Source: Dactylosporangium fulvum (GTDB lineage Bacteria; Actinomycetota; Actinomycetes; Mycobacteriales; Micromonosporaceae). Taken from it: a DNA stretch of 64,000 nucleotides. Position numbers and translations under genes: made by a program. Positions 58,566 to 64,000 of the stretch are shown here, one piece after another. Within the stretch, counting starts at the first letter, position 1, and every line of letters begins with the position of its first letter. The notes beneath the pieces were generated by a model that was not told where the DNA came from, searched no databases, and worked only from the letters and a program-made list of their open reading frames with translations. The DNA is taken from positions 3,744,501-3,808,500 of the forward strand of contig NZ_CP073720.1 in assembly GCF_025137375.1 (NCBI RefSeq), in the 5' to 3' direction.

Positions 58566-58639
58566 CGCCCGTGAGGCTGAGGAAGGTAGACCCCCGGATT
58601 CTCACTCCGGAAGACCGGGTTCAACCCCCGGACGGGCGA
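58566..58639 (+). tRNA. tRNA-Glu(CUC), degenerate D-arm
   Basis: Anticodon CTC at 58601-58603, stem CCGGA/TCCGG. Acceptor CGCCCGT/ACGGGCG is perfect, T-arm CCGGG-TTCAACC-CCCGG. The D-stem pairs poorly, the discriminator is A rather than the usual G for tRNA-Glu, and CCA is not encoded. The preceding linker can form a TGCCAC/GTGGCA hairpin. Confidence 0.82.
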
Positions 58640-58660
58640 CGTGTCAGCACGAGCGTCAGT

Positions 58661-58734
58661 GCGGTAGTTGTCCAACCGGCAGGACACCTGCCCTCCAAGC
58701 AGGCACAGACGGGGTTCAAGTCCCCGCTACCGCT
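58661..58734 (+). tRNA. tRNA-Gly(UCC)
   Basis: Anticodon TCC at 58694-58696, stem CCTGC/GCAGG. Acceptor GCGGTAG/CTACCGC perfect, D-stem GTCC/GGAC, T-arm CGGGG-TTCAAGT-CCCCG, discriminator T as expected for Gly. No CCA. Confidence 0.93.
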
Positions 58735-58741
58735 CTGGTGC

Positions 58742-58783
58742 CGGGCCGGGATCAGCGAAGGGGGGTCCTGATCCCGTCCGGCC
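58742..58783 (+). other. Hairpin linker between tRNA-Gly and tRNA-Asp
   Basis: CCGG-GCCGGGATCAG pairs with CTGATCCC-GTCCGG around a G-rich loop. No anticodon or T-arm, so it is not a tRNA. Could be a processing signal or a partial terminator inside the array. Confidence 0.5.
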
Positions 58784-58790
58784 ACCACTT

Positions 58791-58864
58791 GCCGTCGTAG
58801 CTCAGTCGGTCAGAGCAAGGCCCTGTCGAGGCCGAGGTCGCCGGTTCGAATCCGGTCGACGGTG
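58791..58864 (+). tRNA. tRNA-Asp(GUC)
   Basis: Anticodon GTC at 58825-58827. Acceptor GCCGTCG/CGACGGT has G1-U72, D-stem GCTC/GAGC, T-arm GCCGG-TTCGAAT-CCGGT, discriminator G as expected for Asp. The outermost anticodon-stem pair is an A-G mismatch. No CCA. Confidence 0.9.
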
Positions 58865-58878
58865 CGCAGCACCACCAT

Positions 58879-58953
58879 GCGGTTGTAGCTCAGTCAGGTC
58901 AGAGCGTCGCCTCGCCATGGCGAAGGTCCCGGGTTCGAATCCCGGTTGCCGCT
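58879..58953 (+). tRNA. tRNA-Gly(GCC), weakened acceptor stem
   Basis: Anticodon GCC at 58914-58916, stem TCGCC/GGCGA, D-stem GCTC/GAGC, T-arm CCGGG-TTCGAAT-CCCGG, discriminator T. The lower acceptor stem has a T-T mismatch at pair 6-67 and G-U neighbours. No CCA. Confidence 0.88.
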
Positions 58954-59004
58954 CAGGGTTCCAGCGTTGCGGTTCCAGTGTTTTCACGAAGCTTCACTCC
59001 GGTC

Positions 59005-59029
59005 CGGGCGGGCCATCACCCCGCCCGGC
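59005..59029 (+). other. Hairpin linker before tRNA-Leu
   Basis: CCGGGCGGG / CCCGCCCGG stem around CCATCAC, in the longest gap of the array (80 bp, 58954-59033). Possibly a processing or attenuation signal. Confidence 0.55.
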
Positions 59030-59033
59030 CCCC

Positions 59034-59107
59034 GCCCTCGTGGCCCAACAGGCAGAGGCACGACGTTGAGGACGTCGACGGTGCGCGTTCGAATCGCGCC
59101 GAGGGCA
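59034..59107 (+). tRNA. tRNA with Leu anticodon GAG but short variable loop
   Basis: Anticodon GAG at 59068-59070, perfect acceptor GCCCTCG/CGAGGGC, anticodon stem CGACG/CGTCG, T-arm GCGCG-TTCGAAT-CGCGC, discriminator A. The variable region is only five bases (ACGGT) whereas bacterial tRNA-Leu normally has a long variable arm, so its charging identity is uncertain. No CCA. A GTCCCGG/CCGGGAC hairpin separates it from the next tRNA. Confidence 0.85.
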
Positions 59108-59132
59108 CGCACACGTCCCGGAACCGGGACAT

Positions 59133-59207
59133 GGCGCGGTGGACGAATTGGGAGAGTCGCCTGGCTTTCACCCAGGACACTTGCGGGTTCGAGTCCCGTC
59201 CGCGCTG
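59133..59207 (+). tRNA. tRNA-Glu(UUC)
   Basis: Anticodon TTC at 59167-59169, stem CCTGG/CCAGG. Acceptor GGCGCGG/CCGCGCT begins with G1-U72, D-stem GAC/GTC, T-arm GCGGG-TTCGAGT-CCCGT, discriminator G. No CCA. Only two bases precede the next tRNA. Confidence 0.9.
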
Positions 59208-59209
59208 CT

Positions 59210-59289
59210 TGCAGGGTAGAGGAGTTCGGCCGTCCTCGCCGGTCTCATAAGCCGGAGATTCGTGGGTTCAAATCCCACCCCTGCCCCCA
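59210..59289 (+). tRNA. tRNA with CAU anticodon (Met or lysidine-Ile), initiator-like traits
   Basis: Anticodon CAT at 59246-59248, stem CCGGT/GCCGG, D-stem GAGG/CCTC with A11-U24, T-arm GTGGG-TTCAAAT-CCCAC. The first acceptor pair is a T-C mismatch and the CCA end (59287-59289) is encoded. Unpaired 1-72 and A11-U24 recall initiator tRNA, but the three anticodon-stem G-C pairs are incomplete. Directly abuts tRNA-Val. Confidence 0.85.
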
Positions 59290-59362
59290 GCCCGTGTAGC
59301 TCAGGGGGGAGAGCGCCGCCTTCACACGGCGGAGGGCCCAGGTTCGAGACCTGGTGCGGGCA
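59290..59362 (+). tRNA. tRNA-Val(CAC)
   Basis: Anticodon CAC at 59323-59325, stem CCGCC/GGCGG. Acceptor GCCCGTG/TGCGGGC has two wobble pairs, D-stem GCTC/GAGC, T-arm CCAGG-TTCGAGA-CCTGG, discriminator A. No CCA. Zero spacing from the previous CCA end. Confidence 0.93.
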
Positions 59363-59399
59363 CGTTGACCGTCGGACACGGGGCCGGCCGGTCATCCAA

Positions 59400-59483
59400 G
59401 CGGGTGCGCCGACGTCGGAGAGTCGGGGCTGGCTGTAACCCAGTTGCCAGTGGGCTCAGGGGGTTCGAATCCCTCCACCCGCA
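59400..59483 (+). tRNA. tRNA-Tyr(GUA)
   Basis: Anticodon GTA at 59435-59437, stem GCTGG/CCAGT. Perfect acceptor GCGGGTG/CACCCGC, a long variable arm with GCC/GGC stem as expected for bacterial tRNA-Tyr, T-arm GGGGG-TTCGAAT-CCCTC, discriminator A. No CCA. Confidence 0.92.
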
Positions 59484-59497
59484 CGCAAGTTTTGTAC

Positions 59498-59568
59498 GGT
59501 CGCATGCCCGAGTGGTCAGGGACCCGCCTGCAAAGCGGGGGACGCCGGTTCGAGTCCGGCTGTGGCCT
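59498..59568 (+). tRNA. tRNA-Cys(GCA)
   Basis: Anticodon GCA at 59530-59532, stem CCCGC/GCGGG. Acceptor GGTCGCA/TGTGGCC with two wobble pairs, three-pair D-stem, T-arm GCCGG-TTCGAGT-CCGGC, discriminator T as expected for Cys. No CCA. Last tRNA before the right border repeat, 5 bp away. Confidence 0.92.
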
Positions 59569-59573
59569 CGTCC

Positions 59574-59594
59574 GTGTGCCATCCACTGTGGACT
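59574..59594. repeat. Right border inverted repeat of the tRNA array
   Basis: GTGTGCCATCCACTGTGGACT, reverse complement of 58430-58450 apart from one base. It ends the array 24 bp before the HxlR stop codon. Confidence 0.9.
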
Positions 59595-59618
59595 GTCGCG
59601 CCACCCCGTCACGAGGCG

Positions 59619-59993
59619 TCATGAGACGGCGTCGTACGCCGCCCGCGCGGCGTCGATCTCGCCGATGTGCCGCTCGGCCCACCCGGTCACCACGGCCACG
59701 ACGGGCATCAGGCTCTCGCCCAGCGGCGTCAGCCGGTACTCGACGCGGGGCGGCACCGAGTCGCACACCCGCCGCGCCACCAGGCCGTCGCGCTCCAGGC
59801 CGCGCAACGTCTGCGTGAGCATCTTCTGGCTGGCGCCGGCGAGGACGCGGCCCAGTTCCCCGTGCCGGCGCGGCCGGAGCGCGAGTTCCTTGAGGATCAG
59901 GCTGACCCAGCGGTCGCCGAGCCGATCCAGCACGCGGTGCGTCGGGCACGCGGCCATCGCGCTGCGGTACGCCGCCGCGTCGCTGTGATCCAT
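59619..59993 (-). CDS. HxlR-family transcriptional regulator
   Basis: 124-residue winged helix protein; the HxlR core reads CPTHRVLDRLGDRWVSLIL... then RRHGELGRVLAGASQKMLTQ and RVEYRLTPLG. Many members sense electrophiles or quinones. The ATG at 59993 follows GGAGGACACG. Divergent from the F420-type oxidoreductase, with palindromic sites between, so it likely represses that gene. Confidence 0.94.
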   Translation of the reverse strand: MDHSDAAAYRSAMAACPTHRVLDRLGDRWVSLILKELALRPRRHGELGRVLAGASQKMLTQTLRGLERDGLVARRVCDSVPPRVEYRLTPLGESLMPVVAVVTGWAERHIGEIDAARAAYDAVS

Positions 59994-60014
59994 CGTGTCC
60001 TCCGGGCACCTGAA

Positions 60015-60036
60015 AGTACGTACTGCCGGTACGGCA
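60015..60036. promoter_or_regulatory. Candidate HxlR operator
   Basis: AGTACGTACT (60015-60024, perfect palindrome) abuts TGCCGGTACGGCA (60024-60036, perfect arms). Both sit upstream of the -10 (TACGTT, 60047-60052) of the divergent oxidoreductase gene, in the -35 area. Confidence 0.6.
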
Positions 60037-60058
60037 GCCTCCAGCCTACGTTCGAGGC

Positions 60059-60646
60059 ATGAGCGTGATCGGAATCCTCGGCGCCGGCAACGTCGCCCGC
60101 GCGCTGGCCCCGGCGCTGTCCGCCGCCGGCCACGACGTCGTCGTCGGCACCCGCGACCGCCTCGCCGCCACGGCCGAGTCGGCGGAGATCGCCGTCAACG
60201 CGCTGCCCGGCGCGGTGTCGGTCGAGGTGCTCGGGCGGCTGCGCCCGATGCTGGACGGCAAGGTACTGCTCGACGTCGCCAACGCCGTCGAGCAGGGCCC
60301 CGACGGCTTCGCCTCCCGCCTGCTGTACCGGAACCTCGCGCAGGAGCTCCAGCGCACCCTCCCCGGCAGCCGTGTCGTGAAAGCGCTGAACACGGTCGGC
60401 CCGGCGCCCCTGATGGCCGCCCCGGGCGGCCTGGCCGTGCCGCCGTCGACGTTCCTGTGCGGCGACGACCCCGGCGCCAGGAGAACGGTCGCCGGGCTGC
60501 TCGCCGACCTCGGCTGGCCGTCGCGGTCGGTCGTCGACCTCGGCGGCGTGGCGAACGCGTGGTGGCCGGAGTCGTTCGTGCTCATGATCCGGCCGCTGGT
60601 GGCCGCGCTGGGCCCGGTCCCGTTCGCGCTGACGATCGCCCGCTGA
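60059..60646 (+). CDS. F420-dependent NADP oxidoreductase-like protein
   Basis: 195-residue Rossmann protein with ILGAGNVARALAPALSAAGHDVVVGTRD at its N-terminus (seen in segments) and VVKALNTVGPA, as in NADPH:F420 oxidoreductase-like proteins. It is shorter than true Fno enzymes, so cofactor use is unproven. ATG 60059 with TACGTT 6 nt before it (leaderless layout). Probably controlled by the divergent HxlR protein. Confidence 0.88.
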   Translation: MSVIGILGAGNVARALAPALSAAGHDVVVGTRDRLAATAESAEIAVNALPGAVSVEVLGRLRPMLDGKVLLDVANAVEQGPDGFASRLLYRNLAQELQRTLPGSRVVKALNTVGPAPLMAAPGGLAVPPSTFLCGDDPGARRTVAGLLADLGWPSRSVVDLGGVANAWWPESFVLMIRPLVAALGPVPFALTIAR

Positions 60647-60692
60647 GCGGCGCGGGTCCCGCCGAGGGTTCCCCAATACATCGAAATCCTGG

Positions 60693-60731
60693 TATACGTC
60701 GATGCGTGACGCGATCCGTCACCGACGTATA
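60693..60731 (+). promoter_or_regulatory. Inverted repeat in the M4 protease leader
   Basis: TATACGTCG (60693-60701) and CGACGTATA (60723-60731) enclose an inner GTGACG/CGTCAC-like pair. It lies immediately before the AGGAGG ribosome site, so it could be an operator or an RNA hairpin that affects translation. Confidence 0.6.
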
Positions 60732-60743
60732 TCAGGAGGTCCG

Positions 60744-62303
60744 ATGAAGCGAACCATCGCGGCGGTCGTCGTGGCCGGGGCCGTGATCGTGGCGCCCGGT
60801 GTCACGGTCACGGCCGCCCAGGCCTCACCGTCCCTGGAGGCGCACCGCGCCGACGCCAGGGCGTCCGCCGCCGACGTGTTCACCGCGTTCAGCACCAAGG
60901 TGGACGCGAACGGCGCGGCGCACACCCGCTACACCCGCACATACCACGGCATCCGGGTCTACGGCGGTGACGTCGTCGTGCACACCGACGCCAAGGGCGC
61001 CTACGCCGGCACCTCCAACAGCCTCGCCGTGCCGCTGCGGGTGAGCACCAGGCCGGCGGTGAGCGCGGCGAACGCGGCCGGGGCGGCGAAGGCCGCGTTC
61101 GGCGGTACCGTCGCCGCGGCCGCCGTGCCGCAGCTCATGATCGACGCGTCGAGCGGCATCGGGCGGCTGGCCTGGGAGAACGTGATCGAGGGCTGGGCCG
61201 CGGACGGCCAGACGCCGTCGCGGCTGCACGTCGTCACCGACGCGACGACCGGCGAGGTTCTCGGCTCGTGGGACGAGATCGAGACCGTGAACGGCACCGG
61301 CCGGACGATCTACAGCGGCACCGTCACCGTCGACACGACGCTGTCCGGCTCGACATACCGCATGAGCGACCCCTCCCACGGCGGCAACACGGCCTGCGAC
61401 ATGAACAACCGCACGAGTGGCACGTGCACCGTCTTCACCGACGCCGACAACACCTGGGGCACCGGCGCCAACAGCAACCGCCAGTCCGCGGGTGCCGACG
61501 CCTACTACGGCGCGGCGAAGACGTTCGACTACTTCAAGAACGTCCACGCCCGCAACGGCATCTTCGGCAACGGTACGGGTGTGCCGAGCCGCGTCCACTA
61601 CGGCAACGCCTACGTCAACGCATTCTGGGACGGCTCCCGGATGACCTACGGCGACGGCGCGGGCAACAACCGGCCGCTGGTCTCCCTCGACGTGGCCGGC
61701 CACGAGATGAGCCACGGCGTCACCGAGAACGTCGTCCCCGGTGGCCTTACCTATTCGGGGGAGTCGGGTGGCCTGAACGAGGCGACGAGTGACATCTTCG
61801 GGTCGATGGTGGAGTTCTACGCGGCGAACGCGGCGGATCCGGGTGACTACCAGGTCGGCGAGAAGATCAATATCAATGGTAACGGTTCGCCGTTGCGGTA
61901 CATGTACAACCCGTCGCTGGACGGTGCGTCGGACTCGTGCTGGTCGACGTCGACGAAGAACAAGAACGTGCACTACTCCTCGGGTGTGGCCAACCACTTC
62001 TTCTTCGACCTGGCTGAGGGCACGGGCGCGACGGCGTACGGCACGTCGCCGGTGTGCGGTTCGGCGCCGGCGGTGACCGGGATCGGCCGGGCGAAGGCGG
62101 AGAAGATCTGGTTCCGGGCCCTGGACGTGTACTTCACGTCGAACACCTCGTACGTGAACACCGCCAACCCGGCCAACACCGCCCGCGCCTACACCCTGCG
62201 CGCGGCCGCCGACCTCTACGGCAACTGCTCGACGGAGTACCGCGCGGTGCGCGCCGCCTGGACGGCGGTGAACGTCGCCGGCAACGACGCCGCCTGCCCG
62301 TGA
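60744..62303 (+). CDS. Secreted thermolysin-like zinc metalloprotease (M4)
   Basis: 519 residues: signal peptide (MKRTIAAVVVAGAVIVAPG... to about residue 28), an FTP/PepSY-type propeptide to about 190, and the mature M4 peptidase. Zinc site HEMSH followed by GGLNEATSD (Glu ligand), then a His-containing VHYSSGVANH that fits the transition-state His. Cys pairs fit an extracellular protein. Start ATG 60744 with AGGAGG 5 nt upstream. A palindrome in the leader suggests regulation. Confidence 0.95.
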   Translation: MKRTIAAVVVAGAVIVAPGVTVTAAQASPSLEAHRADARASAADVFTAFSTKVDANGAAHTRYTRTYHGIRVYGGDVVVHTDAKGAYAGTSNSLAVPLRVSTRPAVSAANAAGAAKAAFGGTVAAAAVPQLMIDASSGIGRLAWENVIEGWAADGQTPSRLHVVTDATTGEVLGSWDEIETVNGTGRTIYSGTVTVDTTLSGSTYRMSDPSHGGNTACDMNNRTSGTCTVFTDADNTWGTGANSNRQSAGADAYYGAAKTFDYFKNVHARNGIFGNGTGVPSRVHYGNAYVNAFWDGSRMTYGDGAGNNRPLVSLDVAGHEMSHGVTENVVPGGLTYSGESGGLNEATSDIFGSMVEFYAANAADPGDYQVGEKININGNGSPLRYMYNPSLDGASDSCWSTSTKNKNVHYSSGVANHFFFDLAEGTGATAYGTSPVCGSAPAVTGIGRAKAEKIWFRALDVYFTSNTSYVNTANPANTARAYTLRAAADLYGNCSTEYRAVRAAWTAVNVAGNDAACP

Positions 62304-62323
62304 CGGACTGACCCGCCGATGAC

Positions 62324-62365
62324 GCCGGCCTACCCGGGATGCCTCGCGGTCCCGGGTAGGCCGGC
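62324..62365. terminator. Bidirectional hairpin between M4 protease and TetR genes
   Basis: Perfect 15-bp stem GCCGGCCTACCCGGG / CCCGGGTAGGCCGGC, loop of 12 nt, between convergent genes. Confidence 0.88.
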
Positions 62366-62378
62366 CTCGTGCCCGGGG

Positions 62379-62930
62379 TCAGGCACGGCGGAACCGCAGG
62401 CCGTCCATGAGCAGGTCGAGCAGCCGGCCCGCCTGCTCGCGCTGGGCCGGCTCGCCGGCGGCGAGGGAGATGCCGCTCAGTGCCATGAGCACGTCGCCGG
62501 CGTCGACGGTGCCGAGGCCGGCGGCCGCCAGCAGTTCGGTGATCGCGCCGACCAGCCGCTCCCGGCTGTGCGCGAACGGCTTGCCGCCCGCGGCGATCAC
62601 CACCCGCAGCGCGTCGGCGAGGCCGCGCTTGGCCGCCATGTAGTCGATGTACCGGTCCATCCAACTTCGCAGCGCCTGATCCGCGGGTAGGTCGGCGAGC
62701 AGGGCCGGCACGGCGTCGCACAGGCGGGTGAGTTCGGTGCGGTACACCTCCTCGATCAACGCCTCCCGGGTGGGGAAGTGGCGGTAGAGGGTGCCGATGC
62801 CGACCCCCGCCGTGCGCGCGATCGAGTCCAGGGTCACCTCCGGCCCGGTGTCGGAGAACGCGCGCATGGCGACCTGGAGCAGCCGTTCGCGGTTGCGCCG
62901 CGCGTCGGCCCGCAGTGGTCGCTCCGTCAC
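62379..62930 (-). CDS. TetR-family transcriptional regulator
   Basis: 183 residues: N-terminal helix-turn-helix (TLDSIARTAGVGIGTLYRHF) and a TetR_C-type ligand domain. GTG start 62930 with GGGAGGG upstream. Divergent from the short-chain dehydrogenase; two identical-core palindromes in between make it the likely repressor of that gene and itself. Confidence 0.94.
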   Translation of the reverse strand: MTERPLRADARRNRERLLQVAMRAFSDTGPEVTLDSIARTAGVGIGTLYRHFPTREALIEEVYRTELTRLCDAVPALLADLPADQALRSWMDRYIDYMAAKRGLADALRVVIAAGGKPFAHSRERLVGAITELLAAAGLGTVDAGDVLMALSGISLAAGEPAQREQAGRLLDLLMDGLRFRRA

Positions 62931-62954
62931 AGTGCCCTCCCACGACTTGTATAC

Positions 62955-62998
62955 GGAGGGTCCTCCACTTAGTGTTGGGTCTTAGTGGAGGTTCCTCC
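62955..62998. promoter_or_regulatory. Twin TetR operators
   Basis: GGAGGGTCCTCC (62955-62966) and GGAGGTTCCTCC (62987-62998), centres 32 bp apart, i.e. three helical turns on the same face. CTTAGTG also occurs twice between them. Confidence 0.72.
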
Positions 62999-63030
62999 GT
63001 TTGGAATCGTACCGTTGGGAAGGACTTACC

Positions 63031-63978
63031 ATGACCGACCGATCACGCATCACCACACCCTTCGGCGCCGCGTCGACGGCCGAGCAGGTCGTCGAGGGCA
63101 TCGACCTCACCGGACGGCGGGTCGTCGTCACCGGCGGCGCCTCCGGCATCGGCGTCGAGACCGCCCGCGCGCTCGCCGGGGCCGGCGCCGAGGTCACCCT
63201 CGCGGTCCGCGACACCGCGGCCGGCGACCGCACCGCCGAGGACGTCGTCGCCACGACCGGCAACAAGCTCGTCCACGTCGCCCGGCTGGACCTCGCCGAC
63301 CAGGCGTCGGTCCGCGCGTTCGCCGAGGGCTGGGACGGGCCGCTGCACATCCTCGTCAACAACGCGGGGATCATGGCCTCGCCGCTCGGGCGCACCGCCG
63401 AGGGCTGGGAGCTGCAGTTCGCGACCAACCACCTCGGCCACTTCACCCTCACGACCGGGCTACTGCCGGCGCTGCGCGCGGCCGGCGGTGCCCGGGTCGT
63501 GTCCGTGAGCTCGGCGGCCCACCTGCGCTCGCCGGTGGTGTTCGAGGACATCCACTTCGAGCGCCGGGCGTATGATCCGTGGCTGGCCTACGGCCAGTCG
63601 AAGACCGCCAACGTCCTGTTCGCCGTCGAGGCGACCCGGCGCTGGGCCGGCGACGGCATCTTCGTCAACGCGCTGATGCCCGGCGGCATCCGGACGAACC
63701 TGCAGCGGTATGTCACGGAGGAGGAGCTCGACCGCCTGCGCGCGGCGAGCGGTGGCGGTGGCCCGCGGTGGAAGACGCCCGAGCAGGGCGCCGCGACCTC
63801 GGTCCTCGTCGCCACGTCGCCGCTGCTCGACGGCGTCGGCGGGCGCTACTTCGAGGACTGCGCCGAGGCCGGCCCCAACGAGCCGGACACCCGCACCGGG
63901 GTCGCGGCGTACGCGCTGGACCCCGAGGCGGCCGCCCGGTTGTGGGACGTCTCCGTCGCCGCCGTCACGTCACGTTGA
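63031..63978 (+). CDS. Short-chain dehydrogenase/reductase
   Basis: 315 residues with TGGASGIG cofactor motif, NNAGIM, active-site Ser in VSVSSAAHL and YGQSK (Tyr-x-x-x-Lys). It resembles retinol-dehydrogenase/WW-domain oxidoreductase-like SDRs with an extended C-terminus. The ATG at 63031 has GAAGGA upstream and was preferred over 63001. Likely repressed by the divergent TetR. The last 22 bp of the window hold nothing. Confidence 0.94.
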   Translation: MTDRSRITTPFGAASTAEQVVEGIDLTGRRVVVTGGASGIGVETARALAGAGAEVTLAVRDTAAGDRTAEDVVATTGNKLVHVARLDLADQASVRAFAEGWDGPLHILVNNAGIMASPLGRTAEGWELQFATNHLGHFTLTTGLLPALRAAGGARVVSVSSAAHLRSPVVFEDIHFERRAYDPWLAYGQSKTANVLFAVEATRRWAGDGIFVNALMPGGIRTNLQRYVTEEELDRLRAASGGGGPRWKTPEQGAATSVLVATSPLLDGVGGRYFEDCAEAGPNEPDTRTGVAAYALDPEAAARLWDVSVAAVTSR

Positions 63979-64000
63979 GCCGGCTCAGCGGCTCGACCAG

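Noticed and set aside
58742..58783. A twelfth, degenerate tRNA in the array
   Set aside because: It forms one hairpin only, with no T-loop or anticodon arm; treated as a linker.

Overview
The window looks like a chromosome segment of a very GC-rich actinobacterium. The evidence is GTG/TTG starts, a complete Pup-proteasome locus, PafB/PafC, a Mycobacterium-like tatA-tatC-helY block, and a tail of typical soil-actinomycete accessory genes. The style of the genes suggests Micromonosporaceae (Actinoplanes/Dactylosporangium-like), but this is an inference and is not proven by the sequence. I see no insertion sequence, prophage or CRISPR array.

Layout: (1) 1-7.9 kb, minus strand: two paralogous MacB/FtsX-type ABC exporter units (ATPase plus permease, the second permease cut by the window edge), then a NarL-type response regulator and histidine kinase. 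(2) 7.9-9.7 kb: a gene-free stretch with two long palindromes and two degenerate GC minisatellites. (3) 9.7-19.6 kb: a RecB-like nuclease, site-2 protease, TrmI, a conserved hypothetical, ferredoxin, then proteasome ATPase (Mpa/ARC), dop, pup, prcB, prcA. (4) 19.6-31.4 kb: an inserted surface-polysaccharide module of three large membrane glycosyltransferase-like proteins, a GT2, a DUF2304 protein, rmlD, rmlB, rmlA, a methyltransferase and rmlC. (5) 31.5-44.3 kb: the rest of the proteasome/Tat neighbourhood (pafA, a small membrane protein, a lipoprotein, DUF3866, pafB, pafC, tatA, tatC), a decayed secreted-protein gene, a lipid kinase, an Hsp20-like protein, a HAD hydrolase and a HelY-type helicase. 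(6) 44.4-58 kb: MHYT protein, glycogen phosphorylase, a thioredoxin-reductase/methyltransferase fusion opposite its probable XRE-cupin regulator, 5'-3' exonuclease, MEDS/HATPase anti-sigma protein, M24 peptidase, acyl-CoA dehydrogenase, Lrp regulator, HAD, histidine phosphatase, GNAT. (7) 58.1-59.6 kb: a 48-codon ORF with its own terminator, then a dense array of eleven tRNA genes bounded by a 21-bp inverted repeat (one mismatch). (8) 59.6-64 kb: HxlR/F420-type oxidoreductase pair, M4 metalloprotease, TetR/short-chain dehydrogenase pair.

How they work together: Pup is ligated to targets by PafA and removed by Dop; Mpa unfolds pupylated proteins into the PrcA/PrcB 20S core. Pup here already ends in Gly-Gly-Glu, so Dop should act mainly as a depupylase. 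The Rml enzymes make dTDP-L-rhamnose, probably for a polymer assembled by the neighbouring GT2 and membrane enzymes.

The most unusual part is the tRNA array. It has very tight packing, several odd acceptor stems, a Leu(GAG)-anticodon tRNA without the long variable arm expected for bacterial tRNA-Leu, and inverted repeats at both borders. Other notable signals are two families of long palindromes, a 313-bp identical tract shared by the two ABC ATPase genes, and a TANNNT hexamer 6-9 nt before the start codon of about 20 genes, which predicts leaderless mRNAs.
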